From positions 496,001 to 560,000 of the forward strand of contig OY101117.1 in NCBI GenBank assembly GCA_956465555.1: a DNA stretch of 64,000 nucleotides, written 5' to 3'. The DNA is from Nitzschia sp. pyKryTriq1 (taxonomy: Eukaryota > Bacillariophyta > Bacillariophyceae > Bacillariales > Bacillariaceae). Below, in pieces: positions 10,543-20,330 of this stretch. The notes below the pieces were generated by a model. That model saw only the letters and a program-made list of their open reading frames with translations. It was not told where the DNA came from and did no database searches. Both the position numbers and the translations under genes were made by a program. How positions within the stretch are numbered: the stretch's first letter is position 1; each line of letters opens with the position of its first letter.

Positions 10543-11085
10543 AAAATCAACCTATAACGAACTAGAGTACAAATTAAATCATAGAATGAGTGTATCCACG
10601 GTACCAGTGAACATGTAGAATTACAACGCCTGAGATAGCAGGACCCCCCAGCAAGAGACGAAATATGTAAGCCAAGAACTTTTCTACTACTAGTAAAGGA
10701 TTGGTTTCTCAGCTTGAGAGCTGCGGGAACATGAGAGCCTAGCGAGAGCGGGTGAACTCTTTCTATGGAAAAAGAACGATACGTAGAGTAGTGCCAGGCA
10801 TAGCAAGTTCCACTTGACCAAACGAGCACTATCGGCAAATCAAAATATGCAACTACCGCACTTGTGTGACAACAGTGGAAGCAGACTACATGAACAGAAC
10901 GATACCAAGACAGCAGAGTCGACACGAGACTTCGAAAAGTGAAAATGGCACGATCCAGCATGTTTCCACCGTTGGACGGCCTACACACAACAAATTTCAC
11001 TCAGCTCAGCTGCAGGCACGCGAAGTAGGGACGAGTAGAAGGAATGTACACTCGGTGTGGTGGTGCAGGATATAAAGAAATATGT
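10543..11085. other. Interior of the transposon, no gene seen
   Basis: This stretch between the decayed zinc-finger gene and the eS30 exon has only short random frames on both strands. It gives no hint of a transposase. Confidence 0.5.
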
Positions 11086-11286
11086 TTATTTCATCTTGTC
11101 AGCATTCGAGTTGGGACCCACTCGCTTTCCTCCCATACCCGGTACGACATTGACACAACGACGGTTGTATTGAAGTCGCTTCTTGGCGCGGACTCGTGGC
11201 TTTTTCTTCTTTTCTTCTCCCTTTTCTACCTTGGGGGTTTGTCCCTTGACTTTACCGGCACGTGCCAACGATCCGTGAACTTTTCC
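11086..11286 (-). pseudogene. RPS30: Ribosomal protein eS30 (FAU/RPS30), last exon; probably a captured copy
   Basis: The minus-strand frame reads [22 protein letters not shown], a Lys-rich run, [18 protein letters not shown] and ends [10 protein letters not shown]. This is almost the whole small-subunit protein eS30. No start codon is present: the frame is open only to the TAG at 11304-11302, and the initiating Met must come from an exon that I could not find within 600 bp upstream. The usual Phe in QYNRRFVNVV is Cys here, at a site otherwise very constant. The missing first exon, this substitution and the position inside the TIR-bounded element argue for a captured copy. A functional host gene with an unrecognised first exon remains possible, as the 60 codons are otherwise intact. 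Confidence 0.6.
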
Positions 11287-11401
11287 CCTTGTGTATAGTT
11301 TCTACAATTACAACAACAAAAAGCCTGAAAGATGAACGCAAGGAGCAGAGAAAGAATGTGAGAACAGTGGCTCGTTCGAATGTTGCGGCATTATTTGTCA
11401 T

Positions 11402-11894
11402 GGGGGCACCACTACACCCTCGTCCACTCCAAGTTATGTATCATCGACTGGTGCTGGATCATCATCGAATATTGGCAGCAGCAACCCTCTGGATCAAATG
11501 ATGAATATTGGCAACGATGATCATATTGGTTTGGTCATCCCAAATAATAGTACTTCCAACAGAAGGAGCAACAAGCGTCCCGTTCGGAAGTCACCGGCCC
11601 CTCATTCTTTTTTCCAGAAACGTTCCTCTTCTTTAGATTCTCAAAACAACAAACGACACAACTCGACCGAGAAAACCCCACCCGCGGCTCCAGCACCAGC
11701 GCCAACACAACCTTCCTACCAGATGCCGTACGAGGAACCCCCCCGCCGCCTCGACGGCTTGGATGGGCGCTCCTCCTCCTCCTTATGGTGGTGGTGGCGG
11801 TGGCGGTGGGTGGCATCCGACGAACACAAATACCTACAGTAGCAGCAACAGCAACAATGCCTTGAATTCACGGTCGATGACCAATGGAGAGTAA
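11402..11894 (+). pseudogene. Asn/Ser/Pro-rich coding fragment with a frame change at a C7 run
   Basis: From about 11402 the frame is protein-like: Thr/Ser-rich, then NPLDQMMNIGNDDHIGLVIP, a basic segment (RRSNKRPVRKS) and a Pro/Ala stretch up to YQMPYEEPP near 11750. Beyond a run of seven C the coding character continues in another frame: MGAPPPPYGGGG, a WHPTNTNTYSSSN stretch and a stop at 11892-11894. The change falls in a homopolymer, so a true frameshift, an error in the read or an unseen intron are all possible. No start codon is convincing. No family is recognised. It sits inside the TIR-bounded element next to the right decamer array. Confidence 0.4.
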
Positions 11895-11986
11895 TACCAT
11901 AACGCTAGAGAGAGAGAATATACTGTAGGTAGACTACTCTTGTTGCTGGTACGAGTACTACTAAAACAAAGCAGCGAAAAAGAATA

Positions 11987-12293
11987 CGTCCAACATCGTC
12001 CAACATCGTCCAACTTCGTCCAACATCGTCCAACATCGTCCAACATCGTCCAACTTCGTCCAACTTCGTCCAACAACGTCCAACATCGTCCAACATCGTC
12101 CAACATCGTCCAACATCGTCCAACAACGTCCAATAACGTCCAATAACGTCCAATAACGTCCAATAACGTCCAATAACGTCCAAAAACGTACAACGAACGT
12201 CCAAGACGTCCGTCATTAGATGTGCAAGACGTCCAGACGTCTCAAACGTCCAGATAACGTCCAGTAACGTCCATCAACGTCGCAAACGTCCAG
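11987..12293. repeat. Right subterminal array of ACGTCC decamers
   Basis: The inner, regular part (about 11987-12186) repeats GTCCAACATC and then GTCCAATAAC at a 10-bp period. The outer part (to 12293) is irregular, with GACGTC palindromes and spaced ACGTCC units, mirroring the order of the left array (regular inside, irregular outside). The unit has the same strand orientation as on the left, so the arrays are direct, while the element ends are inverted. Confidence 0.9.
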
Positions 12294-12319
12294 GGGACCG
12301 CTGAAGAGGACTAATTCTG

Positions 12320-12341
12320 GACATTTTGCCGAGTATTCCTG
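12320..12341 (-). repeat. Right terminal inverted repeat
   Basis: It is the inverted partner of 9536-9557, with TTTTGCCGAGTAT as the exact complement of the left core. GTATGTC follows immediately outside, echoing GTATGTA outside the left end. Confidence 0.6.
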
Positions 12342-13152
12342 GTATGTCGGTACGGAATGGAAGCAGCTACCGCCGCTACTCTGGTAGAGTGGCAGGTACA
12401 GGGTACCGGTACAGCAGTGTCCGTACCCCAGGTTAGGTACAGAGGTACTACCAGTACTTTTTTGTGCTACAGTAGTACAGTACCGGTATACTACTCCCAC
12501 CCCTGCGTTAGCGAGTGGTGTTGTTGTTGTTGTTGCTACCTACTCCTTGTACCTACCGGTATAGTACTATACCGTGCTGTACTGCAGTAGACGACAACAA
12601 AGGATGAACTACAGTACTGTGCTACTACTACTTCCCCTTGTTGTTCTTCTCAACGAGGACATTAGACTACTACTACTCACTGTACGGAAAGTACTGGAGC
12701 TAGACTACTAGTATCTCGCAAGCTACGAGAGAGAGAATCTTGAATCATCTACTGTACGTAATAGAGAGAAGATTAGTCTGATGCCGGCCCGCTACCATTC
12801 TTCTAGTAATTTTTCTACTCTGTCTAGTACTCGAGAATACGGGGTACTAGTACTCCGCCACAACAACCGGTAAGCACAGCATTCAAGTGGTCTACCGAAT
12901 GCGGTGATCTGGTTCTGCTCGAGCCTTCCTGAGATTAGCATGACAATACACGCAGTCCATGTACCGGTACAGCACTCTAACTATGTAACTACTATATGAT
13001 TCGCCAAATACGCATGGCAAGTCCTGCCGTCGTCGTACAACGCAGCACACTAAAATGAGTCCAACGAACATGGATATTTGGAGGTCAGCCAACATACGCA
13101 GGATTTAGCCGAAGAGTTCAAAAAGGCTTTAAAGTACAGGCACTCATACTTT
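12342..13152. other. Intergenic, GTAC/TACCGGTA-rich
   Basis: This stretch has many GGTAC and GTACC strings and several TACCGGTA palindromes (near 12406, 12481, 12556 and 12960). Short CTACTACTA runs are present. No gene is seen. Confidence 0.5.
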
Positions 13153-14367
13153 TTAGGAAATCGTCGGCGCCTTGACAGGATCGACTTCATGGATCCTAAT
13201 AGCACCCATCATCTCCTCTGGGAGTTCTGCTGCCGTTGTCCCTTCAATGACGAAACCAATGTCAACCGATAACGCTCTCATATAACGCCGACAAACCGAT
13301 ACAATGCGCCGTGCTGTGGCCGAAGAATTTCCGATATCCAATTCACATTCCACAAAATCCTTTTTTGCTCCCTGTAGTGGAGTGTACTTGTATTTGACAG
13401 GAAGTTTCTTTCCGATAATCGCCGGTTTCCCTGTAACTAAATTCCGCACAACCCAGGGACCTTCAGGTACGTATGAAATCAGCTTCAAGCGTTCATTCCT
13501 GTAGTCTGTGTCACCTGCCAACCACATAGCCAATGCTTTCTCTCCCGGCGACAAGCCCTCGGTTGAAGGATTTTCTCCGGGCCTCATGAAGCCTGCCAGG
13601 TGCTTTGGAATTTCGTAGTATTGTATCAAAAGTCCCCAGGGAAAAGTGAAACGAATCAACAGTGATGACTCTTGCCTGAGGCTTCCTCCGAGAGCCCCGA
13701 CCAGGCTGTTAAAAATATAAATGAGTAAACGAGGTCAGAACGTGGAAACTTCTACTCGGAAATACAAATCAAGCATCAAGGTTCATCCGAGAGCAATGTC
13801 CGAAATCTTCACCACAGATCAGTCTGCTCACCTTCCGACATCAATTTGATTTGGTTTATCGGAGAGAAATAAATCACAACCTCTCGCTCGGAGGAGATAT
13901 TTCGTCGCCGTCACTTTTTTCTTATCAGCAAGGTAGTTCCCACCACGGACTTGAAAAATATTCGCTGGTGGTTCAGACCAGCAATTTTGATTGTGTGTCT
14001 CGGCGAATGGAAATCTTTGCAGCGTAGGCAGAGCAAACTGTTGCTCTTGCACCAGCCCGTAGTCATCGACGGGCGTTTCGCCGATTTCATCCAAACCTGC
14101 AGTGTCGAACGGGTCGCTCTCCGCGCGCCGGTGACATCTCATTTGCTTGCTGATACTGGACTCCGAGGAGAGCCGCTCTCGGTTGGCATCGATCGTTTCC
14201 TCACCGGGACCTTGACTACCACCATCTTGGTACGGCGTGTCATATTTCAACTGGATTCCTTCTCCGTATTGTCGCATTGTACGCTCTGCCGATCGAGATC
14301 GTTTTGGTTCAGGGGAACCTAAGTTTTTAACTGATGACCTTCGGTTTGTGCTTCTTATTGCCGACAT
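13153..14367 (-). CDS. EDR2 C-terminal domain protein (DUF1336 family)
   Basis: The family is named after plant ENHANCED DISEASE RESISTANCE 2 and is thought to bind membrane lipids. Two exons: 14367-13832 and 13705-13153; the intron 13831-13706 (126 bp) opens GTGAGC and closes TTAACAG, and the phase is preserved. The product has 362 residues. The first 115 or so are hydrophilic, with Ser/Arg-rich segments. The EDR2_C domain then fills the rest: CWSEPPANIFQVRGGNYLADKKK, LLRARGCDLFLSDKP, a hydrophobic strand after the intron (LLIRFTFPWGLLIQYY), the block FRN-type NERLKLI followed by EGPWVVRNLVTGKPAIIGK, and the end IGFVIEGTTAAELPEEMMGA. No PH or START domain precedes it, unlike plant EDR2. Confidence 0.92.
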
Positions 14368-15069
14368 GGCGAGGAGGAGAGAAAGAAGTGACGAGTAGGA
14401 TCACGATTGCCAAGCAGGCCCAACCAAGAATCAAGTACAGTACCACGTTGATGATCGGATGCCTTTCCGATCTCTGAGTTCCTTTTGTCAAGTAGCATAC
14501 GAGTAGTGTGGATGACCCAGCCGCAAGAAACTTGTCTTTTATTTGAGAGGCGAGCCGAGCAAGTTGACGGATGATGGAAGGTGGTTAGTGCCAGTCTTGA
14601 AAGGATCGTTCCGCGACGGTTATTCGAGTTTAGATAATTTCCATTGTCCATTAATTAAACGCAACCGCCTTCACGCCGGCACATGTTTGAGTCCTAACGG
14701 CTGTCTTGAACGATGAAAAGCATGTGGAAACTGACGTCATATTTGGTCGGTTTGGTCGGGTGGGTCAATCAATCAATAAATGCCTTCGTGGTTTCGAATG
14801 AAGTTGTTCCACTTCGATAAAAAAAATCGATCAAAAAAATCAAAATGTAGTTCCACCCAAAACCACTACAGGTACCGTACAAGTAAACTGCCAGTACTCC
14901 AAGCCTGCTACCGATATACAATGATGCAATAGAGAGCTCTCGCTAGAATGAATAGAGATACAACCGATGGTATATTAGCCTTATCCGGCTTTAGTAATTC
15001 CGGTTTTAGTAATTTTTGTCGCTGCTACATTAGCTCTGTCCCCTCGAGTAATTCATCTATCCCTTGCAT
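14368..15069. other. Intergenic
   Basis: This is the upstream region of the EDR2-type gene and the 3' flank of the fucosyltransferase. It contains an A-rich stretch near 14815-14845. No gene is seen. Confidence 0.5.
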
Positions 15070-16326
15070 TTAATTGGGACTGTTGACAAACTGGTATTTC
15101 CCCAGACCAACATACTCTCGGATCCGCATCTTCAAGTTTCCATCGCCGATACCCTCATCCAGAGAAAAGTATTTTTCTACGGCACCTGGTGCCATGATGG
15201 GACGGCGCAGAACTTCCTCGTAGGCAGATTGGTTTTGCTCTAGGTACAGTAATCGCTCCAAAGCCGGTTGATAGTCATCGACGTCCCAATAGATGAAGGC
15301 ATCTGCATCGAACATATCGAAAATCTCCTTCGGACCCCAATAGATAGGTACACATCCTGCCCAAAAGGCTACCAATATTTTCTCGGTAATGTAGCCTGGC
15401 GTATTGACGTGCTCCATGGTCAGGCAGAATCGAAAGTCTCTATAGACGTGGCGATTGTCTTCCCAGTTGGCCAATCGCACTTTGTTGGGGTACTTTTGTA
15501 TTTTGGTAAGATTGGACTGGTTCATACCTCCATTACAGGCACCGCCATAGTAGACGGTTGGAAATCGTCCACCGTCAAAATTGGCAATCTTTCGAAAGGC
15601 ATTTTGGCGCTCGCCGATACAATTGGAATGAGAATAAATCAAGAAATTCTTCCCGCTGGATCGAGGGCGCTTGGGTGGAGAAGACGTGCTCCCGACAAAG
15701 AAATCAAGTTTCTCTTGCTTCGGAATCTGGGCCCAGAAGGCTGTTTGCAGAAATGACAACGTAAATGGGGCCCCAGGACCCAGCGGGTAAAAATGATTGG
15801 GTCTTGCGGCGAGGGAAAGATAGTTGGTGGCATCCTCCGGTGTCCAAAAGATGATTTTCCCACCAAATCTTAGTTGAAGCCATTGGTAAAATGCAGGATC
15901 TTGACACTCATCGAGCTGATAGTTTGATATGAAGAGATCCCATGGATTCGAGGACGACGACAGCATCTCATTTGACCTCCAATCAGATTTTCTTCGCAAA
16001 TCAACCCAGGTGTATTCGGGGAAGACGCTTTTGAGTGTTGGCTGCAAGTTGCGATTCAACGCGTAACCTCCACAGTGGTAAAGTTTCGGCTGGGTTTTGT
16101 CCATGTAAACTTTTGTGACATTCCTGGCCTCTGGCTTGGTGCCGGATGCCGCCTTCCCCGAAGAAATCCCTTGACACAGCGGTAACGTTGCATCTATAGC
16201 TGAGGTTGCTTCCCATTCCTTGGTTTGGATTTGAGTAACATATACATTGAAACATGTTGATATGATCCCAACAAACATGAAAGCGGATATAATAACCGTT
16301 CGACGTTGTAGACACAAGACACTCAT
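15070..16326 (-). CDS. Alpha-1,3-fucosyltransferase-like glycosyltransferase (GT10)
   Basis: It is predicted to transfer fucose from GDP-fucose to glycans in the Golgi lumen. The GT10 signature is clear: DFRFCLTMEHVNTPGYITEK, then ILVAFWAGCVPIYWGP, with the expected donor-site block and the downstream DAFIYWDVDDY. From M at 16326 the protein has 418 residues with a single membrane anchor at about residues 10-30 (TVIISAFMFVGIISTCFNVYV region), i.e. a type II Golgi enzyme, then a stem and the catalytic domain. The frame stays open to 16530, adding 68 residues of no evident character; the shorter start is preferred because it puts the anchor at the N-terminus. No intron is seen. The exact linkage formed cannot be told. 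Confidence 0.9.
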   Translation of the reverse strand: MSVLCLQRRTVIISAFMFVGIISTCFNVYVTQIQTKEWEATSAIDATLPLCQGISSGKAASGTKPEARNVTKVYMDKTQPKLYHCGGYALNRNLQPTLKSVFPEYTWVDLRRKSDWRSNEMLSSSSNPWDLFISNYQLDECQDPAFYQWLQLRFGGKIIFWTPEDATNYLSLAARPNHFYPLGPGAPFTLSFLQTAFWAQIPKQEKLDFFVGSTSSPPKRPRSSGKNFLIYSHSNCIGERQNAFRKIANFDGGRFPTVYYGGACNGGMNQSNLTKIQKYPNKVRLANWEDNRHVYRDFRFCLTMEHVNTPGYITEKILVAFWAGCVPIYWGPKEIFDMFDADAFIYWDVDDYQPALERLLYLEQNQSAYEEVLRRPIMAPGAVEKYFSLDEGIGDGNLKMRIREYVGLGKYQFVNSPN

Positions 16327-17025
16327 CGCAGAACAGAAGCACGGATCAACCACACGATGGCATTCTCGACCATTTAAGGTTTGAAATAGCCTACGAGGCT
16401 CTTTGCAGCGATTTTTGGCGTTGGACAGCAAGACAATGAATGTGTCGTAATTGTTTGTCAAGTAGTGGGAGTTGGGAGTGTCAAAGTAGCTGGTATCAAG
16501 CAACTGATAGATCTCGATCTCTTTTTCCAAGAATATCTACGATTCTTCAAGATTCAAGATTTGCGGACGATTGATTTTGACGCGACGCGACGCGGTGAAG
16601 CAATAAGGCAAAACGACAACGACACTCTCAACCCACTCGACACAATACCGGCACCGGTACACGTACATTACCGGCCGGTACCAGTACAAGTACGGTCTGC
16701 CAGTCAGTCGTCGAATTCGTGAACCAATCACATCCAAGACTTAGGTTGTGACTCATCTCTAACCGCCGGACCGCATACTACTCTACGTACCGGTAATACC
16801 GTAGTAGAGCACAGCATCTCTCATCTCTCTATCTCTCATCATTGAAGTTCTTGCTGTGATGCCGCTTTTGACGCATGAGAAAGAATGCTGGCCACGACGT
16901 TCGAGCTTCGAGCAAGAGAGTCTTGTCTTTTCGGACGTGTTTGGTCTACCGAAAGCAGACCAAGTCCTTCCCTCGCATATTCAGACAGAGTAAAAGCTCA
17001 AGGCGGATCACTTCAAGATATCAAG
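16327..17025. other. Intergenic between divergent genes
   Basis: This is the shared upstream region of the fucosyltransferase (minus) and the plastid protein (plus). The part 16327-16530 is open in frame with the fucosyltransferase and may be its coding extension. Several ACCGGTAC/TACCGGTA strings cluster at 16648-16692 and 16787. Confidence 0.5.
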
Positions 17026-18280
17026 ATGAGAATGTTACCTTTTGCCTTTTTGGTTATCGGCTATCCGACGACGGTCCAAGCGTTTTCGACTGTGCCACCC
17101 TGCCCTGTGTTGTCAGTCAGGAGTAGTCTAAGAGTGCCAACGTCTGTTATATCTTCGAGATCGAGGGCGAGGCTATTTGCACAGACGGACGAGAAGAACG
17201 GCTTATTTTCAGATGAAGTTCAACAAGAGGCGAGAGATGTTCTGGAAAAGGTTGGATGGGCAAGTCCTACGGAAGGAGCAGAACTGACTTCGGAGGACCC
17301 CTTTGTGAAACAAATTAATGCAGGAATTCAGAGAGATTTCGGTGTGGACTTGGATGATTTGTTGAATCCAGCCAAGGTAGGAATACCTGTGTCGAATTAC
17401 GGATGTTATTGTTCCAAGCGTTTATCTCAAAGGTCGGATCTCGCAAACGCGTACTTGTATAGGTTGTCAATTTGGAACGGGATTTGTATAACTTGCGAGC
17501 TGAATTGGCGGAAGCTACTGGCTTGACGGAATTTGAAGTTGCAGGATTAACCACCGAGGAATGTGACGGTGGTGGCGGCGGTGAGGATGCCCAAGCTATT
17601 CGCGACAAAATTACCAAGAAGGAAACAGATTTAGCGTTGGAACGGCGGTCGGTCTTTCGCGACTGGCTTAAGAATGTCTTTATTGGCCAGGCCGTGATCA
17701 GCTTAGGAGTTAGTTATGTCATGGCAACAAACCCAAGTTCTTTGTTTGGAGGTTTTGATTGGTTCTACTCGTACAATATGTGAGTTGCTGTTGTCGTGAG
17801 GCGCGTTTGAAATGGATATGAATTCAGCACTGATGTATCTTGACTATGTAGGGATATCTCGATTCAAGTTCTGGGATATTGGTTCTGGTGGCTGTTCATC
17901 GTTCCTTCGCTGCGCTCTCGGCGACCAAAGGGTCCAGAGAAGAAGGCGTTGGACATTGCCTTTTTGGGGACCCCATTGATTTCAGTCTTGGCGCCAGTGG
18001 CCACAAAAGATACGGGACTCATTTGGCTGGGTGAGTACTATTATGGAAAAAGCTGTATCTGTATGGATTATGTATCGCGGCGCTTATACCTCACTGATGC
18101 CCATTCCTGTGTTCTTCTACAGCAAACTTCGCGATTGTGGCGGGTAGTTACGGTTATGCCTTTCTTCTGGACAATGTTGAAGACGATGACGATGCCGAAA
18201 AGAATCAGCCTGCATGGCTCAAATTCGTATACAAGTCTCTAGACTTTGGAAGTGGACGAGAACGGGGTGCCCGAAAGTAG
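17026..18280 (+). CDS. Predicted plastid membrane protein, four exons, function unknown
   Basis: Exons 17026-17376, 17463-17779, 17852-18030 and 18123-18280 join in phase across three GT-AG introns of 86, 72 and 92 bp, giving 334 residues. The N-terminus MRMLPFAFLVIG...VQAFST is a signal peptide ending in the A-F motif of diatom plastid presequences. The mature part starts with a soluble helical region that includes a Gly run (TEECDGGGGGEDAQ), followed by basic/acidic helices. Three hydrophobic segments are then visible: around VFIGQAVISLGVSYVMAT, around VLGYWFWWLFIVPSL, and a pair near LDIAFLGTPLISVLAP and FAIVAGSYGYAFLL. The tail is acidic, then basic. No named family is recognised. The tight intron phases make the gene model reliable even though the function is not. 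Confidence 0.85.
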
Positions 18281-18814
18281 ATTCGAACAAGATACACTGG
18301 AAGGCAGGGCCATATTTGACAACAATACCGATAGCTCACTTCTCAAAAAATTGTACTATGAGTACTAGAGAGGCTTTCTTCATACGTATTATTGAAAGCA
18401 AGCTCGTATTATCATTCAATGGACAATAAATAGGACCCTTTGGCATTTCAAAACTAGACCAAAAAGTCAGAATAGGATGATGATTCGATTCGTCATTGAT
18501 CATAATTATAGAGTACAGTATTATTCTCTATCCTCGTCCGACAATCGCGACTGACGACGACTCATTCGACATGATGCACCCCAAAAGGCGACATCACGCA
18601 TCACGCATGACGAATCGAGCAAAACGAGCGATGGAAATCCGAGATCCGAGATCCCACGTCCAACGGGATGTCAATGTACTTGTAAAAGAGTTGCTCAGAA
18701 AAATTGTCCTTTCATTATTTCAACCCGGTTACAACAGTCCTTACACAAGGGATCGCCACGTCCCCCTCTGACTTGAGTAGTGGCACTGTGTTGCTCATAC
18801 AATCCCAGAAGATC
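18281..18814. other. Intergenic
   Basis: This is the spacer between two plus-strand plastid-protein genes. A frame is open from 18704 into the next gene, but its first 37 codons precede the signal peptide and look like 5' leader. No other gene is seen. Confidence 0.5.
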
Positions 18815-19441
18815 ATGTTATGGCTGGCGCAAATCCTCATCTGCCTTTGGATCTTCGATCTCTACGCATTGGCATTTCAAGCGCCTTCTGTTTCGACTGC
18901 ACCTTCGCGGTTACATAAATATCATTCTGTACCCCGGCAGACAAGCCGTTTCTACCGGTATAGTCAACTATTTTCGTCTCCGGCCGACGACGATGGCGAA
19001 GGTGCGACCAACTACGACGTCGAGGAAACGCTGATGACGTTGCATTTCGCGATCAAAGAGGATGTCGACAAGGGATTTGCGTTGGAGCGTATGTCCCGAT
19101 ACTGCCAGTCTTTCCCCTTTGCTGCTATTTTACCCGTACAACCGTTACAATATCTTCCAACACCCGATGGGGGGGTCGATGTCCGATTCTTGCGCAAAAA
19201 GACCAGGGAAAAGGGCAGCATAGACGGTGGAATGAGATTCTTTGTATCGGAGGATCGGGATGGAATTGATGTGGTCGCAAAGCGCAATTCTCAGGGCCAG
19301 ACTGTTTCCAAAATGTTCTCAGAAAAGCTAGTTGTCCAATCGTTCTTGAAAAGAGTCACTGGAGAAGATGTGGACAAAACAAGTCCCTTTCCCACCGATG
19401 TCGTGACGTTGGCTAGCGTATTTCACAAGTGGATGGACTGA
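18815..19441 (+). CDS. Predicted plastid-targeted protein, function unknown
   Basis: The 208-residue product starts MLWLAQILICLWIFDLYALAF, a signal peptide ending in the A-F (ALAF-QAP) motif of diatom plastid import. This start was chosen because it places the signal peptide first; the frame is open upstream to 18704. The mature region is soluble, with a central VRFLRKKTREKGSIDGGMRFFVSE block, then a basic stretch and an end with TDVVTLASVFHKWMD. No cofactor motif or known family is seen. It converges with the next gene, leaving about 250 bp between the stops. Confidence 0.75.
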   Translation: MLWLAQILICLWIFDLYALAFQAPSVSTAPSRLHKYHSVPRQTSRFYRYSQLFSSPADDDGEGATNYDVEETLMTLHFAIKEDVDKGFALERMSRYCQSFPFAAILPVQPLQYLPTPDGGVDVRFLRKKTREKGSIDGGMRFFVSEDRDGIDVVAKRNSQGQTVSKMFSEKLVVQSFLKRVTGEDVDKTSPFPTDVVTLASVFHKWMD

Positions 19442-19694
19442 AAACGGCTAAAAAGCCGACCCACTGGACAATGACTAGGTTTTACCTGATACGATTCATT
19501 GCACAGTAACACCATCAAGCTAGTATAAAGTTTACATATCTCTAACTTTCTTGTGGGACCATTTAGCAACGAGCTACCATCGATACTGGTCGGATTCCAA
19601 TTTAATCATGATAAGTTTCGATCAAAGCTCTCCAGTATTTGTAATTTCAACATCCGTGAACTATATCTCCAGCAGCCTCGCACACGGCCACTGC

Positions 19695-20297
19695 CTACCC
19701 TTCGGTCTGAATAGTGCTTTCAAGCGCCAAAAACTTGGCCACATCATCCCGAAGTTCCTGCAGGTACTTGTTAGCCCCTTCTACATTTTCTTGTCCACTT
19801 CGACTGTTGCGGTTGATACCGATCAAATCAAAAGTGACTGCATTGGCGTAGCTGGTAGCCTGTTCCTTCAATTCTTTCGATTGCAATAGTTTTTTGGCTT
19901 TTCCCATTCTCAACTTGCGAAGTTCCAGATCATACGTCCTGGTGAATTCCATGAGACCTACGAAATCTTGCGCATCGATTCGGCTCTGCATAATGCTGAC
20001 GCCTCCTGCCGGGTTTTGTAGTTCGTATCGAATGGAGTCAAATGCCGTGGTAACTGCTTCTTTTGTGGGAAGGACAATTTCTTCAACAGCCATTGCGGGA
20101 GATGCAAAGCCAGACGAAGCGGCGACTCCAAAGACAACCGAGACAGTCTGTTCTAGAAATCTTCGGCGACCATTAGGGGCTTCTTTTTGTTGCGATAGGA
20201 AATGGCTCACTTTGTTTGATGATGTCGTGTAGGCGGGTGTTTGCTTGTATAATGTGCACATCACCAGGAAGAAGGATACGATCTTGGCAGTGGTCAT
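19695..20297 (-). CDS. Predicted thylakoid-lumen protein, helical, function unknown
   Basis: The presequence looks tripartite: a signal peptide (MTTAKIVSFFLVMCTLY), a transit region, then a second hydrophobic segment preceded by GRRRFLEQ and ending ASPAMA-VEE, as in proteins sent to the thylakoid lumen by the twin-arginine route. The mature part, about 130 residues, is all helical in character (repeated charged/hydrophobic heptads, no Cys). Size and architecture recall the extrinsic PSII proteins of the PsbQ type, but no family signature is seen, so that is only an inference. M at 20297 is preferred; an in-frame M lies 11 codons upstream at 20330. Confidence 0.75.
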   Translation of the reverse strand: MTTAKIVSFFLVMCTLYKQTPAYTTSSNKVSHFLSQQKEAPNGRRRFLEQTVSVVFGVAASSGFASPAMAVEEIVLPTKEAVTTAFDSIRYELQNPAGGVSIMQSRIDAQDFVGLMEFTRTYDLELRKLRMGKAKKLLQSKELKEQATSYANAVTFDLIGINRNSRSGQENVEGANKYLQELRDDVAKFLALESTIQTEG

Positions 20298-20330
20298 CTT
20301 GCTTGTCTGGTCAAAATCAACTTTTTTCAA

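Larger units (their letters stand above)
9536..12341. mobile_element. TIR-bounded non-autonomous DNA transposon carrying gene fragments (Pack-type)
   Basis: The ends are inverted copies of a 22-bp sequence: 9536-9557 and 12320-12341 agree at 19 of 22 positions, with a perfect core ATACTCGGCAAAA. Directly outside the ends are GTATGTA (9529-9535) and GTATGTC (12342-12348), a possible 7-bp target duplication with one mismatch. Just inside each end is a long array of ACGTCC-type decamers, as expected of subterminal protein-binding repeats. Between the arrays lie three incomplete host-like gene pieces (10010-10542, eS30 at 11086-11286, 11402-11894) and no transposase. This fits a non-autonomous element that captured host sequence. 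The 7-bp duplication does not clearly pick a superfamily; Mutator-like or hAT-like mobilisation is possible. An alternative is a chance pairing of short repeats around ordinary genes. Confidence 0.6.

Noticed and set aside
9536-12341. Virus-like or LTR element origin of the TIR-bounded segment
   Set aside because: There is no reverse transcriptase, integrase, capsid or polymerase sequence and no direct long terminal repeat; the ends are short inverted repeats.
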